Assembly (NCBI RefSeq): GCF_900107375.1
Contig: NZ_FNPT01000010.1
Coordinates: 1 to 64,000 of the forward strand
Length of the DNA: 64,000 bases
Reading direction: 5' to 3'
Origin: Lysobacter sp. yr284
Lineage (GTDB): Bacteria; Pseudomonadota; Gammaproteobacteria; Xanthomonadales; Xanthomonadaceae
The position numbers were made by a program, and so were the translations under genes. The notes under the pieces were generated by a model. The model was given only the letters and a program-made list of their open reading frames with translations. It was not told where the DNA came from and searched no databases. This document shows positions 45,719-54,925 of the stretch, in pieces; within the stretch, counting starts at the first letter, position 1; the number at the start of each line of letters is the position of its first letter.

Positions 45719-45879
45719 GTGGGTGTCGGCTTGCGCCGATGCTGCAGCCGGCGCCGGGCGATGCCGGCGCGGCGAATGCCGGCGATGCGGCGCGCGCGGC
45801 GCCGCCCCGCCATGCGCGCGCGCCGTCGGCCGCGCGCGCGATGCGCGCCCGCAGCCGACGCGACGGGCGCGCGCGAGGA

Positions 45880-47262
45880 TCACTTCATGACCCGCGACTG
45901 TTCCAGCTCGACCCGCAGCGTGCGCGCCAGCTCGCCGCGCGCGACCTCGAACTGGTCCTCGCGACGCAGGTCCTTGACCGTGGCGGTGCCCTTGGCGATC
46001 TCGTTCTCGCCCAGCACCACCACGAAGCGGATGCCGGCGCGGTCGGCGTACTTGAACTGCTTGCCGAGCTTGGACGGCTCCATCACCACTTCGGTGTTGA
46101 GCCCGGCCGCGCGCAGCTCGCTGGCCAGCGCCAGGCATTGCGGCAGCTGCGCATCGTCCATCTGGGTGACCAGCACCTGCACGCTGCTGTCGGCGGTGCT
46201 GACCAGCTTGGCCTCCTGCAGCTGCCAGAACAGCCGGGTCAGGCCGATGGAAATGCCGACGCCGGGCAGCTTGGACTTGGTGTAGTGGCTGGCGAGGTCT
46301 TCGTAGCGACCGCCCGAGCAGATCGAGCCGAGCTGCGGGTAGTCGTCGAGCGTGGTCTCGTAGACCGTGCCGGTGTAGTAGTCCAGGCCGCGGGCGATGG
46401 AGAAGTTCAGCGCGTAGTTGGCTTCCGGCACGCCCAGCGCGCGGATCAGCTCCAGCACCTCGCGCAGTTCGGCCACGCCCTGGCGCAGCGAGTCGTTGCC
46501 CTCGCCCAGCGCGGCCAGCCTGGCCAGCGCGTCGGCGTGCGAGGTCGAACGGGTTTCGACGAACGCCAGGATCGTCGCCACCGCCTGCGCCGACAGGCCG
46601 AAGCCTTCGCCGGTCAGGGTGTCGCGCACGTAGTCGGCGCCGCGCTTGTCGAGCTTGTCGACCTCGCGCAGCACCAGCGCCTGCAGCTCGCCGTCGGCCA
46701 CGCCCTGGGCTTCGAAGAAGCCGCGCAGCAGCTTGCGGTTGTTGAGCTGGATGGTGAAGGCGCCGATGTCGAGTTCGGAGAACACCGCGTGGATGCAGGC
46801 CGGCAGCTCGGCGTCGTAGCGCACGCTGAGGCTGTCCTTGCCGATCACGTCGATGTCGCACTGGTAGAACTCGCGGTAGCGGCCGCGCTGCTGGCGCTCG
46901 CCGCGATAGACGCGCTGCATCTGGTAGCGGCGGAACGGGAACGCCAGTTCGGCCTCGTGCTCGGCCACGTAGCGCGCCAGCGGCACGGTCAGGTCGAAGC
47001 GCAGCGCCAACTCGGGCACCGTGCGGCCGTCCTGCGCGCTCTTCTCGCGCGAACCGGTCGACTCGACGAAGTACACCTGGCGCTCGGTCTCGCCGCCGGA
47101 CTTGGTCAGCAGCACCTCGGTCAGCTCCATCACCGGCGTTTCCACCGGCAGGAAGCCGAAGCGTTCGAAATTGCGGCGGATCGTGTCGAGCATGCGCTGG
47201 AACGCGATCTGGTCACGGGGCAGCAGCTCCATGACCCCGGGCGGGGTGCGAGGCTTGATCAA
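45880..47262 (-). CDS. hisS: Histidyl-tRNA synthetase
   Basis: This 460-aa class II synthetase charges tRNA-His. Motif 2 is visible in [20 protein letters not shown] then [14 protein letters not shown]; the histidine loops are [13 protein letters not shown] and SGGRYEDLA; motif 3 is [12 protein letters not shown]. The anticodon-binding domain follows from about residue 365. The TTG at 47262 (after CGGAG, giving [15 protein letters not shown]) is chosen over ATG at 47328 because it matches the family N-terminus. Read towards the MIO-lyase gene on the same strand. Confidence 0.95.
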   Translation of the reverse strand: MIKPRTPPGVMELLPRDQIAFQRMLDTIRRNFERFGFLPVETPVMELTEVLLTKSGGETERQVYFVESTGSREKSAQDGRTVPELALRFDLTVPLARYVAEHEAELAFPFRRYQMQRVYRGERQQRGRYREFYQCDIDVIGKDSLSVRYDAELPACIHAVFSELDIGAFTIQLNNRKLLRGFFEAQGVADGELQALVLREVDKLDKRGADYVRDTLTGEGFGLSAQAVATILAFVETRSTSHADALARLAALGEGNDSLRQGVAELREVLELIRALGVPEANYALNFSIARGLDYYTGTVYETTLDDYPQLGSICSGGRYEDLASHYTKSKLPGVGISIGLTRLFWQLQEAKLVSTADSSVQVLVTQMDDAQLPQCLALASELRAAGLNTEVVMEPSKLGKQFKYADRAGIRFVVVLGENEIAKGTATVKDLRREDQFEVARGELARTLRVELEQSRVMK

Positions 47263-47538
47263 GTCAGACTCCGAATTACTGCAATGGCGCAAGAAGGGCG
47301 GCCGGATCGGCGCCGGCGCGCGCTGCACGAGCGCGCGCCGCGGGCCCCGCCGGCATGGCGCTTAGTTTAGCGATTGCGGGCCGTCCGGTCGGTAGCGGCC
47401 GGCCGTCGCCGCGCATTCGCGCCGGGCGCGGGCGGCGGCCGGGCTTTGCCGATGCGGCGCTCAGCCCGCTGCGACGCGGTTTTGCGGCCATCCGGGACCG
47501 CCAGCGCAACCGGAATGAAATTTTTCTGTCGTCCCCTC

Positions 47539-47567
47539 TTGCACGCCCCGGTGAGCGCCGCTAGAAT
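47539..47567 (+). promoter_or_regulatory. Sigma-70 promoter of tRNA-Pro
   Basis: TTGCAC (47539-47544) and TAGAAT (47562-47567) are 17 bp apart, with the tRNA 5' end at 47584. This is a near-consensus arrangement with the start site about 10 nt before the mature tRNA. The 276 bp between hisS and this promoter hold no recognised gene. Confidence 0.8.
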
Positions 47568-47583
47568 TTGCGGCTCACGAAGT

Positions 47584-47660
<77 letters not shown>

Positions 47661-47682
47661 ATTTTTCGTGATGCTTTCGATG

Positions 47683-47706
47683 AAGCCGGCCTAGCGCCGG
47701 CTTTTT
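47683..47706 (+). terminator. Rho-independent terminator of tRNA-Pro
   Basis: The stem AAGCCGGC / GCCGGCTT with a short loop is followed by TTTTT, 22 bp after the tRNA 3' end. Confidence 0.92.
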
Positions 47707-47735
47707 CATGTCTGCGAAAAGTCCGCCAAACGACT

Positions 47736-48008
47736 TCAGCCCTTGCCGCGGCTGCCCGCCTGATTCCGGTCATGCCACTCGACCACCTCTCCGGCCTTCC
47801 AGGTGGCCGGCTTCCGGGTGATGCGCACTGGGAAGTCTGGCTTACACGCGATCGTCGCTAGGAAATGCTCGGGCGAGATGCCCCACCGCTCGGCGCACTC
47901 CGCTGCAGTCAGCGCGAGCTCTTGCCATGGGATCTTGTCGGATATAGCCATGACGGGACCCGCATGCCGGGTTGTCGCAAACGCGGAGACTTTGACTTTG
48001 GCCGACAT
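47736..48008 (-). CDS. Small HTH/excisionase-like protein next to tRNA-Pro
   Basis: This protein of up to 90 aa contains LALTAAECAERWGISPEHFL, which reads as a helix-turn-helix like those of AlpA/excisionase-type proteins, then FPVRITRKPATWKAGEVVEW, the beta wing and 'K-P-x-x-W-x-x-G-E-V' end typical of that group. The start at 48008 has a GGAG site 10 nt upstream; 47951 (90 nt later) is the alternative. It ends 76 bp from the tRNA 3' end, a usual position for a genetic-island control gene. No integrase is present. Confidence 0.65.
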   Translation of the reverse strand: MSAKVKVSAFATTRHAGPVMAISDKIPWQELALTAAECAERWGISPEHFLATIACKPDFPVRITRKPATWKAGEVVEWHDRNQAGSRGKG

Positions 48009-48053
48009 CGGCGGACTACTCCGTTCTCCCTGGAACCTTAAGGAGGGAACGAC

Positions 48054-48257
48054 ATGAGGTTTGAGATCTATCGTAAGGGGGGCGATGCGCTTGGAAATAC
48101 TCCCGGGACAAAAGACCAGTACACGTGGCGGCTTCTGGCCGACAACGACGAACTCCTCGCCACAGGCGAGGGCTACGCGAACAAAACCGATTGCTACCAC
48201 GCCATCAACCTGGTTAAGAGCGCCACTACCCAAACGCTCATCGTGGACTTTTCCTAA
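48054..48257 (+). CDS. YegP-like (DUF1508) small protein
   Basis: This 67-aa protein matches the DUF1508/YegP repeat: MRFEIYRKGGD start, YTWRLLADNDELLATGEGYA, then NKTDCYHAINLVKS. The family is a small alpha/beta fold of unknown role, often in one or two copies. A perfect AAGGAGGG ribosome site lies 8 nt before the ATG. It is divergent from the HTH gene with 45 bp between the starts. Confidence 0.8.
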   Translation: MRFEIYRKGGDALGNTPGTKDQYTWRLLADNDELLATGEGYANKTDCYHAINLVKSATTQTLIVDFS

Positions 48258-48295
48258 CGCCACGCACTCGGAAAGCCGGGGCGGGAGGAAGGCCA

Positions 48296-48445
48296 TTAGC
48301 GATTCCGCCCCACCTGGCGCCGCGGCTTCAGGCCGAGCTCGGCCTGCGGCTGCTGCATGGTCTGTCGGCCCGGCAGGCCGTTGAAGTAATCGCGATTGTT
48401 GAACACCGCCTGGCTCGGGTTCCCCCGCATCGCGGTGCGCGTCAT
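48296..48445 (-). CDS. Possible 49-aa protein or gene remnant
   Basis: The frame MTRTAMRGNPSQAVFNNRDY then FNGLPGRQTMQQPQAELGLK has balanced composition and high GC in third positions, unlike the repetitive sequence upstream of it. It could be a small gene or the 3' end of a gene whose 5' part was lost or invaded by the repeat array. No family is recognised and no good ribosome site is seen. Confidence 0.3.
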   Translation of the reverse strand: MTRTAMRGNPSQAVFNNRDYFNGLPGRQTMQQPQAELGLKPRRQVGRNR

Positions 48446-48551
48446 GTCGGCGGGCAGGACTGCGCCGGCCGTGCGCGGCACGAACCCCTCGTGCCCGTTC
48501 CGGCCGACGAGGCAGGCGCGATCCGCGCATCGTCTGCCTGCCGCCGAAGAG

Positions 48552-48969
48552 GACGCCGTCCATGGCATCGAATGCGACAAAGATGCCGTCCGTGGCATTG
48601 CGCTCCGTCGGCGCCGTCCGTGGCCTCATGTTCCCTGCGACGCCGTCCGTGGCGCCGGATCCGGATAAGACGCCGTCCCTGGCGCCAGACTCCCTGTGCG
48701 CCGTCCCTGGCATCGCGCTCCCTGAACGCCGTCCATGGCGCCACCCGCGACAAGACGCCGTCCGTGGCATCGGTTCCCTGTGCGCCGTCCCTGGCATCGC
48801 GCTCCCTGGACGCCTTCCGTGGCGTCGCCTGCGACACGACACCGTCCGTGGCGCCAGGCTCCGTGCGCGCCGTCCATGGCATCGCGCTCCCCGGGACGCC
48901 GTCCATGGCGCCGCCTGCGATAAGACGCCGTCCTTGGCGTTACGCTCCGTAAGAAACGCCGTCCGTGGC
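48552..48969. repeat. 15-copy array of GACGCCGTCCRTGGC cores, mean period 28.8 bp
   Basis: Fifteen copies of a 15-bp core (consensus GACGCCGTCCnTGGC) start at 48552, 48582, 48610, 48639, 48669, 48697, 48725, 48754, 48781, 48809, 48838, 48866, 48895, 48924 and 48955. Spacings are 27-31 bp. The spacers fall in two alternating classes, one around GCTCCCTG and one around CTGCGACAA or GATAAGA. Spacing is not a multiple of three, so no frame keeps a protein repeat. It is not CRISPR: spacers are related and no cas gene is present. It fills most of the gap between the possible remnant and the acyltransferase gene. Nothing else is seen in this gap. Confidence 0.85.
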
Positions 48970-49046
48970 GTCTGGCTCCATCCGGCGAATGCGCGAGTCC
49001 ATGCGCTAGGTTCGCCGAAGCGATGGCCGCAGCCCGCAGCCTCGCC

Positions 49047-50957
49047 TCACAATCGCGCCGCACCCGCGCGGATGACGCGCTCGACCCGATGCAGCCGCAC
49101 GCCGGCCTGCGCGCATGCCGGCACATCGCACGCCGGCGCCGGCGCCAAACCGGCGGCGGCCAGCAAGACCGGCCAGTCGCGCGGCGGCGCGTCGTCGCGC
49201 ACCGCGAACAGCAGCTCGCCGTCGGCGGCGAGCCAGCCGGCGGCGGTGGCCAGCACCGGGCGCGGATCGGCGCCGCCGTCGAGCGCGGTGTCGGCCAGGA
49301 TCAGGTCGAAGCGTCCGCGCAACGCAGCGGCGTCGGCGACGATGCCGCGCGGATCGAACACCACGCTGCGCAGGTACGGCCGGCCGGCGCCGAAACGCGC
49401 GGCGACCAGCGCGGCGCGGAACGGCGACGCGTCGGCGTAGACGAATTCCACCGGTTCGCCGGCGGCATCGAGCGCGGGCAAGGCGCGCTCGACGCCTTCG
49501 CCGTGGCCGTCGCCGAGTTCGAGCACGCGCAACGGCCGGCCGGCGCGGCTGCGCAGCGCGTCGGCCAGCGCCAGGGCCAGCAACTGCCGATGCTCGACGT
49601 CGCGGCGCGCGCGCGCGTCGAGCGCGGCGAAGGCCGCCGCGGCATCGGCCGGCGATGCGTCCTCGCCCTGGATGCGCACGACACCGGCCGGCGCAGCGCC
49701 CCCCCAGGCCTGGCCGGACGGCAACGCCACCCGCATCGCGACGAGATCCTGCTCCAGTTGCGCCATGGCCACGCCGCCCGCATCGCGAAAACCGAAGGTC
49801 CCGGTCGAACCGCCCGTCCACGCCATGCGCGCCGCGCCGCGGCCGCCGGCGAGATCGGCCTGCATCGCCGCGGCGCCGCCGGCCTCGCGCCGGGCGCTGG
49901 CGCGGCGCCCGCCGTCGCCGGCCGATGCGCGCATCCCGGGCGACACCGCCGACGCGGCGCCGATGGCCGGCGCCAGCAGCGCCGGCACCGCCACCAGCGA
50001 CGGCCGCCGCCGCGGCCGCGCGGCGGCGGCGAAGGACAGTGGCGGCACGGCCGAGTCGAAGCGCGCCTCCCCGCGCGCTCGCGACGCCGGCCGTGCCGCG
50101 CGAAACTGTTCGATCGATTCGGCCATCACCGGCGCCGGCCCCGGTTCCTCGAAGCGCTGCACGCCCGCATCCAGCAGGTAGCCGAGCGAATCGGTCCAAC
50201 GCACCGCCGCGGCGATCTGCGCCGCCAACACCTGCGCCTCGCGGCCGCGCGCGTACGGCTGCGCCTCCAGGTTGGACACCACCGCGAACGCCAGCGGTGC
50301 GAACTCCACCGCCGCCAGCGCGCGCGCGAACTGCGCGGCGGCCTCGCGCATGTGCCGCGAATGGAAGGCGCCGCTCGCGCGCAGCGGCATCACCCGCGCG
50401 CCGCGCCGGCGCAAACGCGCCGCGGCCCGCGCCATCGCCGGCGCCGCGCCGGCGATGGTCTGCTGCTCCGGCGCGTCGTAGCCGGCGATGTCGATGGCCT
50501 CGGCCGGATGGCCGTCGGCGCCGATCGCCGCCAGTTCGTCGCGCAAGCGCTGCGCGCTCCAGCCGATCACCGCCGCCATGCGGCCGCCGCCGGCCGCGGC
50601 CATCAGCCGGCCGCGCTCGGCGGCCAGGCTCAGCCCGGTCTGGAAATCGAAGGCGCCGGCGGCGTGCAGCGCGTTGCACTCGCCCAGCCCGTGCCCGGCT
50701 GCGAAGGCCGGCGCGGCGCCGTGCGCATCGATCCATTCGCGATAAGCCAGCGCGTTGACCGCGAACAGGGCCGGCTGGACGTAGGGCGTGTGTTCGAGCC
50801 ACTCGCATTCCACCGCCTCGGCCAGCGAGTACCCCAGCGCCTCCTCGGCCTGGCGCAGCGCCGGCCGGTGGCGGGCGAACAACGCGCGGCCCAGGCCCTT
50901 GCGTAGCGCCGCCTGCCCGGGGAAGACCACAGCGAGTGCTTGCGTGAACGCGTGCAT
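49047..50957 (-). CDS. Acyltransferase-methyltransferase fusion with the acyltransferase nucleophile replaced
   Basis: This is a 636-aa fusion. Residues 1-290 are FabD/trans-AT type: VFPGQ start, GHGLGECNALHAAGA at 88-102, R115 region (LAAERGRLMA), the GAFHSRHM histidine (H199) and Gln in AAQIAAAVRW. The nucleophile Ser of GHSxG is Gly90 (codon GGG at 50688-50690). Residues about 290-440 are an Arg/Ala-rich linker. Residues about 450-636 are a Rossmann methyltransferase like PKS methyltransferase domains: RPLRVLELGDGHGEGVERAL (motif I), FDLILADTALDGG and GWLAADGELLFAVRD. No polyketide synthase or carrier protein is nearby. With Gly90 normal acyl transfer is not expected; it may be a hydrolase-like, scaffold or carrier-binding protein that methylates. 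Confidence 0.82.
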   Translation of the reverse strand: MHAFTQALAVVFPGQAALRKGLGRALFARHRPALRQAEEALGYSLAEAVECEWLEHTPYVQPALFAVNALAYREWIDAHGAAPAFAAGHGLGECNALHAAGAFDFQTGLSLAAERGRLMAAAGGGRMAAVIGWSAQRLRDELAAIGADGHPAEAIDIAGYDAPEQQTIAGAAPAMARAAARLRRRGARVMPLRASGAFHSRHMREAAAQFARALAAVEFAPLAFAVVSNLEAQPYARGREAQVLAAQIAAAVRWTDSLGYLLDAGVQRFEEPGPAPVMAESIEQFRAARPASRARGEARFDSAVPPLSFAAAARPRRRPSLVAVPALLAPAIGAASAVSPGMRASAGDGGRRASARREAGGAAAMQADLAGGRGAARMAWTGGSTGTFGFRDAGGVAMAQLEQDLVAMRVALPSGQAWGGAAPAGVVRIQGEDASPADAAAAFAALDARARRDVEHRQLLALALADALRSRAGRPLRVLELGDGHGEGVERALPALDAAGEPVEFVYADASPFRAALVAARFGAGRPYLRSVVFDPRGIVADAAALRGRFDLILADTALDGGADPRPVLATAAGWLAADGELLFAVRDDAPPRDWPVLLAAAGLAPAPACDVPACAQAGVRLHRVERVIRAGAARL

Positions 50958-51278
50958 GGAACGGTCCGGAGGGGCATGCGGCTGGCGAATCGGCGAATCG
51001 CGCGCGACGGCCGCTCATGGGGCGGCCGGGGTCTCCAGACAGTTCGCAGGACGGCGGCCGAACCCGTCATGCCTTCGCCGGTCGGGTTGGCGGGCTTTCG
51101 TTCAGGGCGTTCAGGGTGCCCGCCCTGCCTGTACCGGCCGGGGGTGCGCCGGCCGCAGGCCGGGCCCGCCGCCACCGCGCCCGGCCCGGCGGGCGCGCCC
51201 GCCCGAGGCCGCGCCCCGCCTCGGTCCGGCCCGCATTCGCGCTGGAAATCTTGCTGGAAAAGGTCCGGATCGCATCGA

Positions 51279-51307
51279 TTGGTTGGCACGCGCATGCGTT
51301 GTATTCT
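51279..51307 (+). promoter_or_regulatory. Candidate promoter of the sigma factor-kinase operon
   Basis: TTGGTT and TATTCT are 17 bp apart, 30 bp before the sigma-factor ATG. The match to sigma-70 is moderate. The remainder of the gap (50958-51278) has no gene or recognised repeat. Confidence 0.4.
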
Positions 51308-51336
51308 GCTGATTCGGTACCTCCCACCAGGACAAC

Positions 51337-51900
51337 ATGGACCTACAGCCTGAGGAGACGGGCGATGTCACCCGCCTGCTCGCCGCCTGGCGCGCGGGCG
51401 ACGCTGCCGCGCCGGACGCCCTGCTGAATCTGGTCTACCGGCAGCTGCGCACCATCGCCGCCGGCCGCCTGTCGCGCCTGAGCGTGCCGGTGCTGGACCC
51501 GACCGAACTGGTCAACGAGGCGATGCTGCGCCTGCTCGGCGGCAACGGCCTGGACGCGCAGAACCGCCAGCACTTCTTCAGCATCGCCGCGACCGCGATC
51601 CGTTATGTGCTGGTCGACACGATTCGTCGCCAGCACGCCGACAAGCGCGGCGGCGGCGCGGTCGACGTGACCCTGTCCGGCTCCGAGCACCTGTCGGCCG
51701 CCGGCGACCGCTGGCTCGATGTCGAGGACGCGCTGCGCGCGCTGGAACAGCAAGACCCGCGCAAGTGCCGGATCGTCGAACTGATCTTCCTCATGGGCCT
51801 GAACCAGCAGGAGACGGCCGAGATCCTCGGCATCTCGCTGACCACCGTCGAGCGCGATCTGCGCTTCGCCAAGGCCTGGTTGCGCGAACACCTGTCATGA
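51337..51900 (+). CDS. ECF-type RNA polymerase sigma factor
   Basis: This 187-aa sigma factor has region 2 (LLNLVYRQLRTIAAGRLSRL; DPTELVNEAMLRLL) and region 4 (VELIFLMGLNQQETAEILGI with SLTTVERDLRFAKAWLREHL HTH). The pattern matches the TIGR02999-like sigma group that sits beside Ser/Thr kinases rather than anti-sigma factors. Its stop overlaps the kinase start by 4 nt (ATGA). So the kinase may control its activity by phosphorylation; that is inference from gene order. Confidence 0.92.
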   Translation: MDLQPEETGDVTRLLAAWRAGDAAAPDALLNLVYRQLRTIAAGRLSRLSVPVLDPTELVNEAMLRLLGGNGLDAQNRQHFFSIAATAIRYVLVDTIRRQHADKRGGGAVDVTLSGSEHLSAAGDRWLDVEDALRALEQQDPRKCRIVELIFLMGLNQQETAEILGISLTTVERDLRFAKAWLREHLS

Positions 51901-54761
51901 CCCCGGCGCAGTTCGGCCGGGTCGAGGAGCTGTTCCACCAGGCGCTGGAACGGCCCGCCGCCGAACGCGCGCGGTTCCTGCGCGAGAACGAGCACGACCC
52001 CGACATCGTCGCCGCGGCCGAGCGCCTGCTCGCCTGCGACGACGACGCCGCGCCCGACCCGGTCAGCGAACGCCTCACCGAAGTCGCGCGCGAAGTCCCG
52101 CTGCGCAGCATCGGCCCGTACCGGCTGCTGCGCGAGCTGGGCTCCGGCGGCATGGGCGCGGTGTTCCTGGCCGAGCGCGACGTCGCCGGCCGCGTCCAGC
52201 AGGTCGCCGTCAAGCTGCTGCACGGCATCGGCACCGCCCACAACAAGCGCCGCATGGAACGCGAGCGGGCGATGCTGGCCGGCCTCAACCATCCCAACAT
52301 CGCCCGCCACATCGACGGCGGCGAGAGCGCGGAAGGCCAGCCCTACCTGGTGATGGACTACGTCGAGGGCCCGCTGCTGCCGCAATACGTGGCACAGGCC
52401 AAGCCGTCGCTGCCGCAGCGGCTGAAGCTGTACCTGAGCCTGTGCGACGCGGTCCAGCACGCGCACCAGCGCCTGGTCCTGCACCGCGACATCAAGCCCT
52501 CGAACGTGGCGGTGCGCGCCGACGGCGCGCCGGTGCTGCTGGACTTCGGCGTCGGCGCGCTGCTGGAGGAAGGCGACAACCCCACCCATCCGCCGACCCG
52601 CGCCTTCACCCCCGGCTACAGCGCGCCGGAGCAGTACCGCGGACAGACCGAGACCATGGCCACCGACGTGTTCGGCCTGGGCGCGCTGCTGTTCGACCTG
52701 CTCACCGGGCAGCGGCTGTCGACGCTGTACCGCGGCGACGCGACCGTGCCGGCGCCCAGCGCCAGCGTCGCCGATCCGGCGCTGCGCCACCTGCTGCGCG
52801 GCGATCTCGACCGGATCGTGCGCAAGGCCACCGCGACCGACCCGGAGCAGCGCTACCGCACCGTCGCGGCGCTGATGGACGACGTCTCGCGCTACCTGCA
52901 GGGCCGGCCGATTTCCGCCGCGCCCGACCGCCTGTGGTACCGGCTCAACAAGTTCGTCCGCCGCAACCGCGTCGCGGTCGCCGTCAGCGCGATGCTGGCG
53001 GTCGCCGGCAGCCTGGCGGTGTGGCAGCTCAACAACGAACGCCAGCGCGCGCTGGCGGCCGAGCGCGCGGCCGAGACCGAAGCGGCCAACGCCAAGGCCT
53101 CGCGCGATTTCCTCGCCTCGGTGCTGGCCGAGACCTCGCCCGAAGCGGTGCGCGGCCAGCCGATCACCATCGCCACCCTGCTCACCAACGCCGCCGCGCG
53201 GCTGCAGACCGACCGCAGCCAGAGCGAGCGCACGCGCCTGGTCGCATGGCTGACCATCGCCGAGGTCTACGCCGACATCAACGACCCGCAGCCGGGGCTG
53301 GCAGCGATCGACGCGGCCATCGCGCTGTCGCCGCGCAAGCCGCAGCCGCAGGACCTGGAGCTGCGCGCGCGCGCGCTGCACGTGCGCGGCAACCTGCTGT
53401 TGCAACTCGAACGCCTGCCCGAAGCGCGCGCCGCGCTCGACCAGGCGATCGCGCTGCGCGAGCGCCAGGGCGCGCCGGCGCCGACGCTGGCGCGGCTGTA
53501 CAGCGACTACGGCAGCGCCGTGCTGCACACCTCCGACTTCGCCGCCGCGCAGCGCTACCAACAGCGCGCGCTGGAGCGCCTGGACGCGTCCGGCCAGCAC
53601 GAGCCGGAACTGCGCATGGAGATCGAGCTGGGCCTGGCGCGCAGCCTGTACTACCAGAACAAGATCGAAGACGCGGCCCGCCACCTGGGCATGGCCGAGG
53701 CCATCGAGCGCGAGCGGCCCGCGCGCGACGGCCTGGCGGCCTACCAGCTGCGCCGGATCGCGATGATGGTGCGCTACTCGCAGCACCGCTATCCGCAGGC
53801 GTTGGCCAACGCCGAGCAGGCGCTGCGGCTGGCCTACCGCGTCTACGGCGAGAACAGCCGGCTAACCGCCGACATGGAGCTGTACACCGCGCTGCTGCTG
53901 GACGATGTCGGACGCTCGCGCGCGGCGCTGGCGCACTACCAACGCTCGCAGGCCATCGCCCGCGCGCTGAAGCTCGACGATGCCGTGCTCGCCCGCGACG
54001 ACGTGCGCATGGCGGCGGCCTACGCCAACCTGGGCGACCATCCGCGCGCGCAGGCGCTGACCGATTCGGCGCTGGCGCGGATGCCGGACACCCCGGCCTA
54101 CACGATGTACCGGATCATCGCCTACTACACCCGCGGCCTCTCGCTCAGCGCGCAGGGCCGCTATCCGCAGGGCCGCGCCGATTTCCAGCGTTCGCTGGAA
54201 CTGGCGCGCGGCTACAAGGAAGACGTGTTCTACGGCCCGGCCTTCGTCCAGCTGCGCCATGCCCAGGGCCTGGTCGAGGCGCACCGCTTCGAAGACGCCG
54301 CGGCCGCGCTCAAGGACGCCGAACCGGTGCTGCAATACCGCGAACTGGAGCCCAAATCGGTGATCGTGCTGCGCTCGCTGCAGGCCGAAGTGGCGCTGAG
54401 CCGCGGCGAGCTGGCGCAGGCCGCGCAACGCATCGACGAGGCGCTGCAGCTGGCCCAGCGCCACTACCTCGCCGGCACCTTGCCGATCGCCACGGTCGAA
54501 CTCGCCGCCGCGCGCATCGCCCTGCGCCGCGGCGACCCGGCGCGCGCCGGCGAGTTGCTGAACCGGGCCGAGCCGCTGCTGCGGCGCGAACTGCGCCCGC
54601 AAGCGCCGGCCCTGGCCGACGCCGCGCGGCTGCGCCAGGAGCTGGAGCACGGCCCTGGGTCCGGCGCAGGACACGACGCCAGCCGGGAATCCCGGCGCGA
54701 CGCGCGCCAGGACGCGGCGCCCGCGCGCGCCGCGCCGGCGCCGCGCGGAGCCGGCGGATGA
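51897..54761 (+). CDS. Membrane Ser/Thr protein kinase with TPR-like C-terminal domain
   Basis: This 954-aa protein has a Hanks-type kinase domain at about residues 73-345: glycine loop ELGSGGMGAVFLA, Lys in QVAVKLLHG, catalytic loop HRDIKPSNVAV (about 196-206), LLDFGVGA (the usual DFG) and GYSAPEQYRGQ. A single membrane helix lies at about 359-378 (VAVAVSAMLAVAGSLAVW). The C-terminal part is tetratricopeptide-like helices and should be periplasmic. An N-terminal segment of 72 residues (AQFGRVEELFHQALERPAAE) is the usual start of this kinase group. Overlaps the ECF sigma gene by 4 nt; the two form one operon. The sensed signal is unknown. Confidence 0.93.
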   Translation: MTPAQFGRVEELFHQALERPAAERARFLRENEHDPDIVAAAERLLACDDDAAPDPVSERLTEVAREVPLRSIGPYRLLRELGSGGMGAVFLAERDVAGRVQQVAVKLLHGIGTAHNKRRMERERAMLAGLNHPNIARHIDGGESAEGQPYLVMDYVEGPLLPQYVAQAKPSLPQRLKLYLSLCDAVQHAHQRLVLHRDIKPSNVAVRADGAPVLLDFGVGALLEEGDNPTHPPTRAFTPGYSAPEQYRGQTETMATDVFGLGALLFDLLTGQRLSTLYRGDATVPAPSASVADPALRHLLRGDLDRIVRKATATDPEQRYRTVAALMDDVSRYLQGRPISAAPDRLWYRLNKFVRRNRVAVAVSAMLAVAGSLAVWQLNNERQRALAAERAAETEAANAKASRDFLASVLAETSPEAVRGQPITIATLLTNAAARLQTDRSQSERTRLVAWLTIAEVYADINDPQPGLAAIDAAIALSPRKPQPQDLELRARALHVRGNLLLQLERLPEARAALDQAIALRERQGAPAPTLARLYSDYGSAVLHTSDFAAAQRYQQRALERLDASGQHEPELRMEIELGLARSLYYQNKIEDAARHLGMAEAIERERPARDGLAAYQLRRIAMMVRYSQHRYPQALANAEQALRLAYRVYGENSRLTADMELYTALLLDDVGRSRAALAHYQRSQAIARALKLDDAVLARDDVRMAAAYANLGDHPRAQALTDSALARMPDTPAYTMYRIIAYYTRGLSLSAQGRYPQGRADFQRSLELARGYKEDVFYGPAFVQLRHAQGLVEAHRFEDAAAALKDAEPVLQYRELEPKSVIVLRSLQAEVALSRGELAQAAQRIDEALQLAQRHYLAGTLPIATVELAAARIALRRGDPARAGELLNRAEPLLRRELRPQAPALADAARLRQELEHGPGSGAGHDASRESRRDARQDAAPARAAPAPRGAGG

Positions 54762-54925
54762 ATGCGGCCGCTTGCGCCGGCGCGCGCGGCCAAATAAATT
54801 CCAGCGGCGATGACGGATTCCGCCACCGCCCTGCGAACTCTTGATTGTTCCAACTCCGCAGCATGCGATTCGAACGCGCGCCGCGCCCAGGAACGCCATT
54901 CACCTCCCCGTGAGAAGGAATCGAC

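Noticed and set aside
45720-45879. Possible small gene between hisS and the MIO-lyase
   Set aside because: The stretch is Ala/Arg-rich in all frames with no ribosome site; it is left as the hisS 3' region.
47736-48842. Long minus-strand frame with ATDGV/ARDGA peptide repeats through the 28.8-bp array
   Set aside because: The period is not a multiple of three, so the repeat changes frame within the array; only the 3' 90 codons (47736-48008) have gene-like features.
48552-48969. CRISPR-like array (regular repeats and spacers of about 14 bp)
   Set aside because: Repeats are too short and variable, spacers are related to one another and no cas gene is present.
49047-50957. Part of a polyketide synthase cluster
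   Set aside because: No ketosynthase, carrier protein or thioesterase gene is adjacent; neighbours are a repeat array and a sigma factor-kinase operon.
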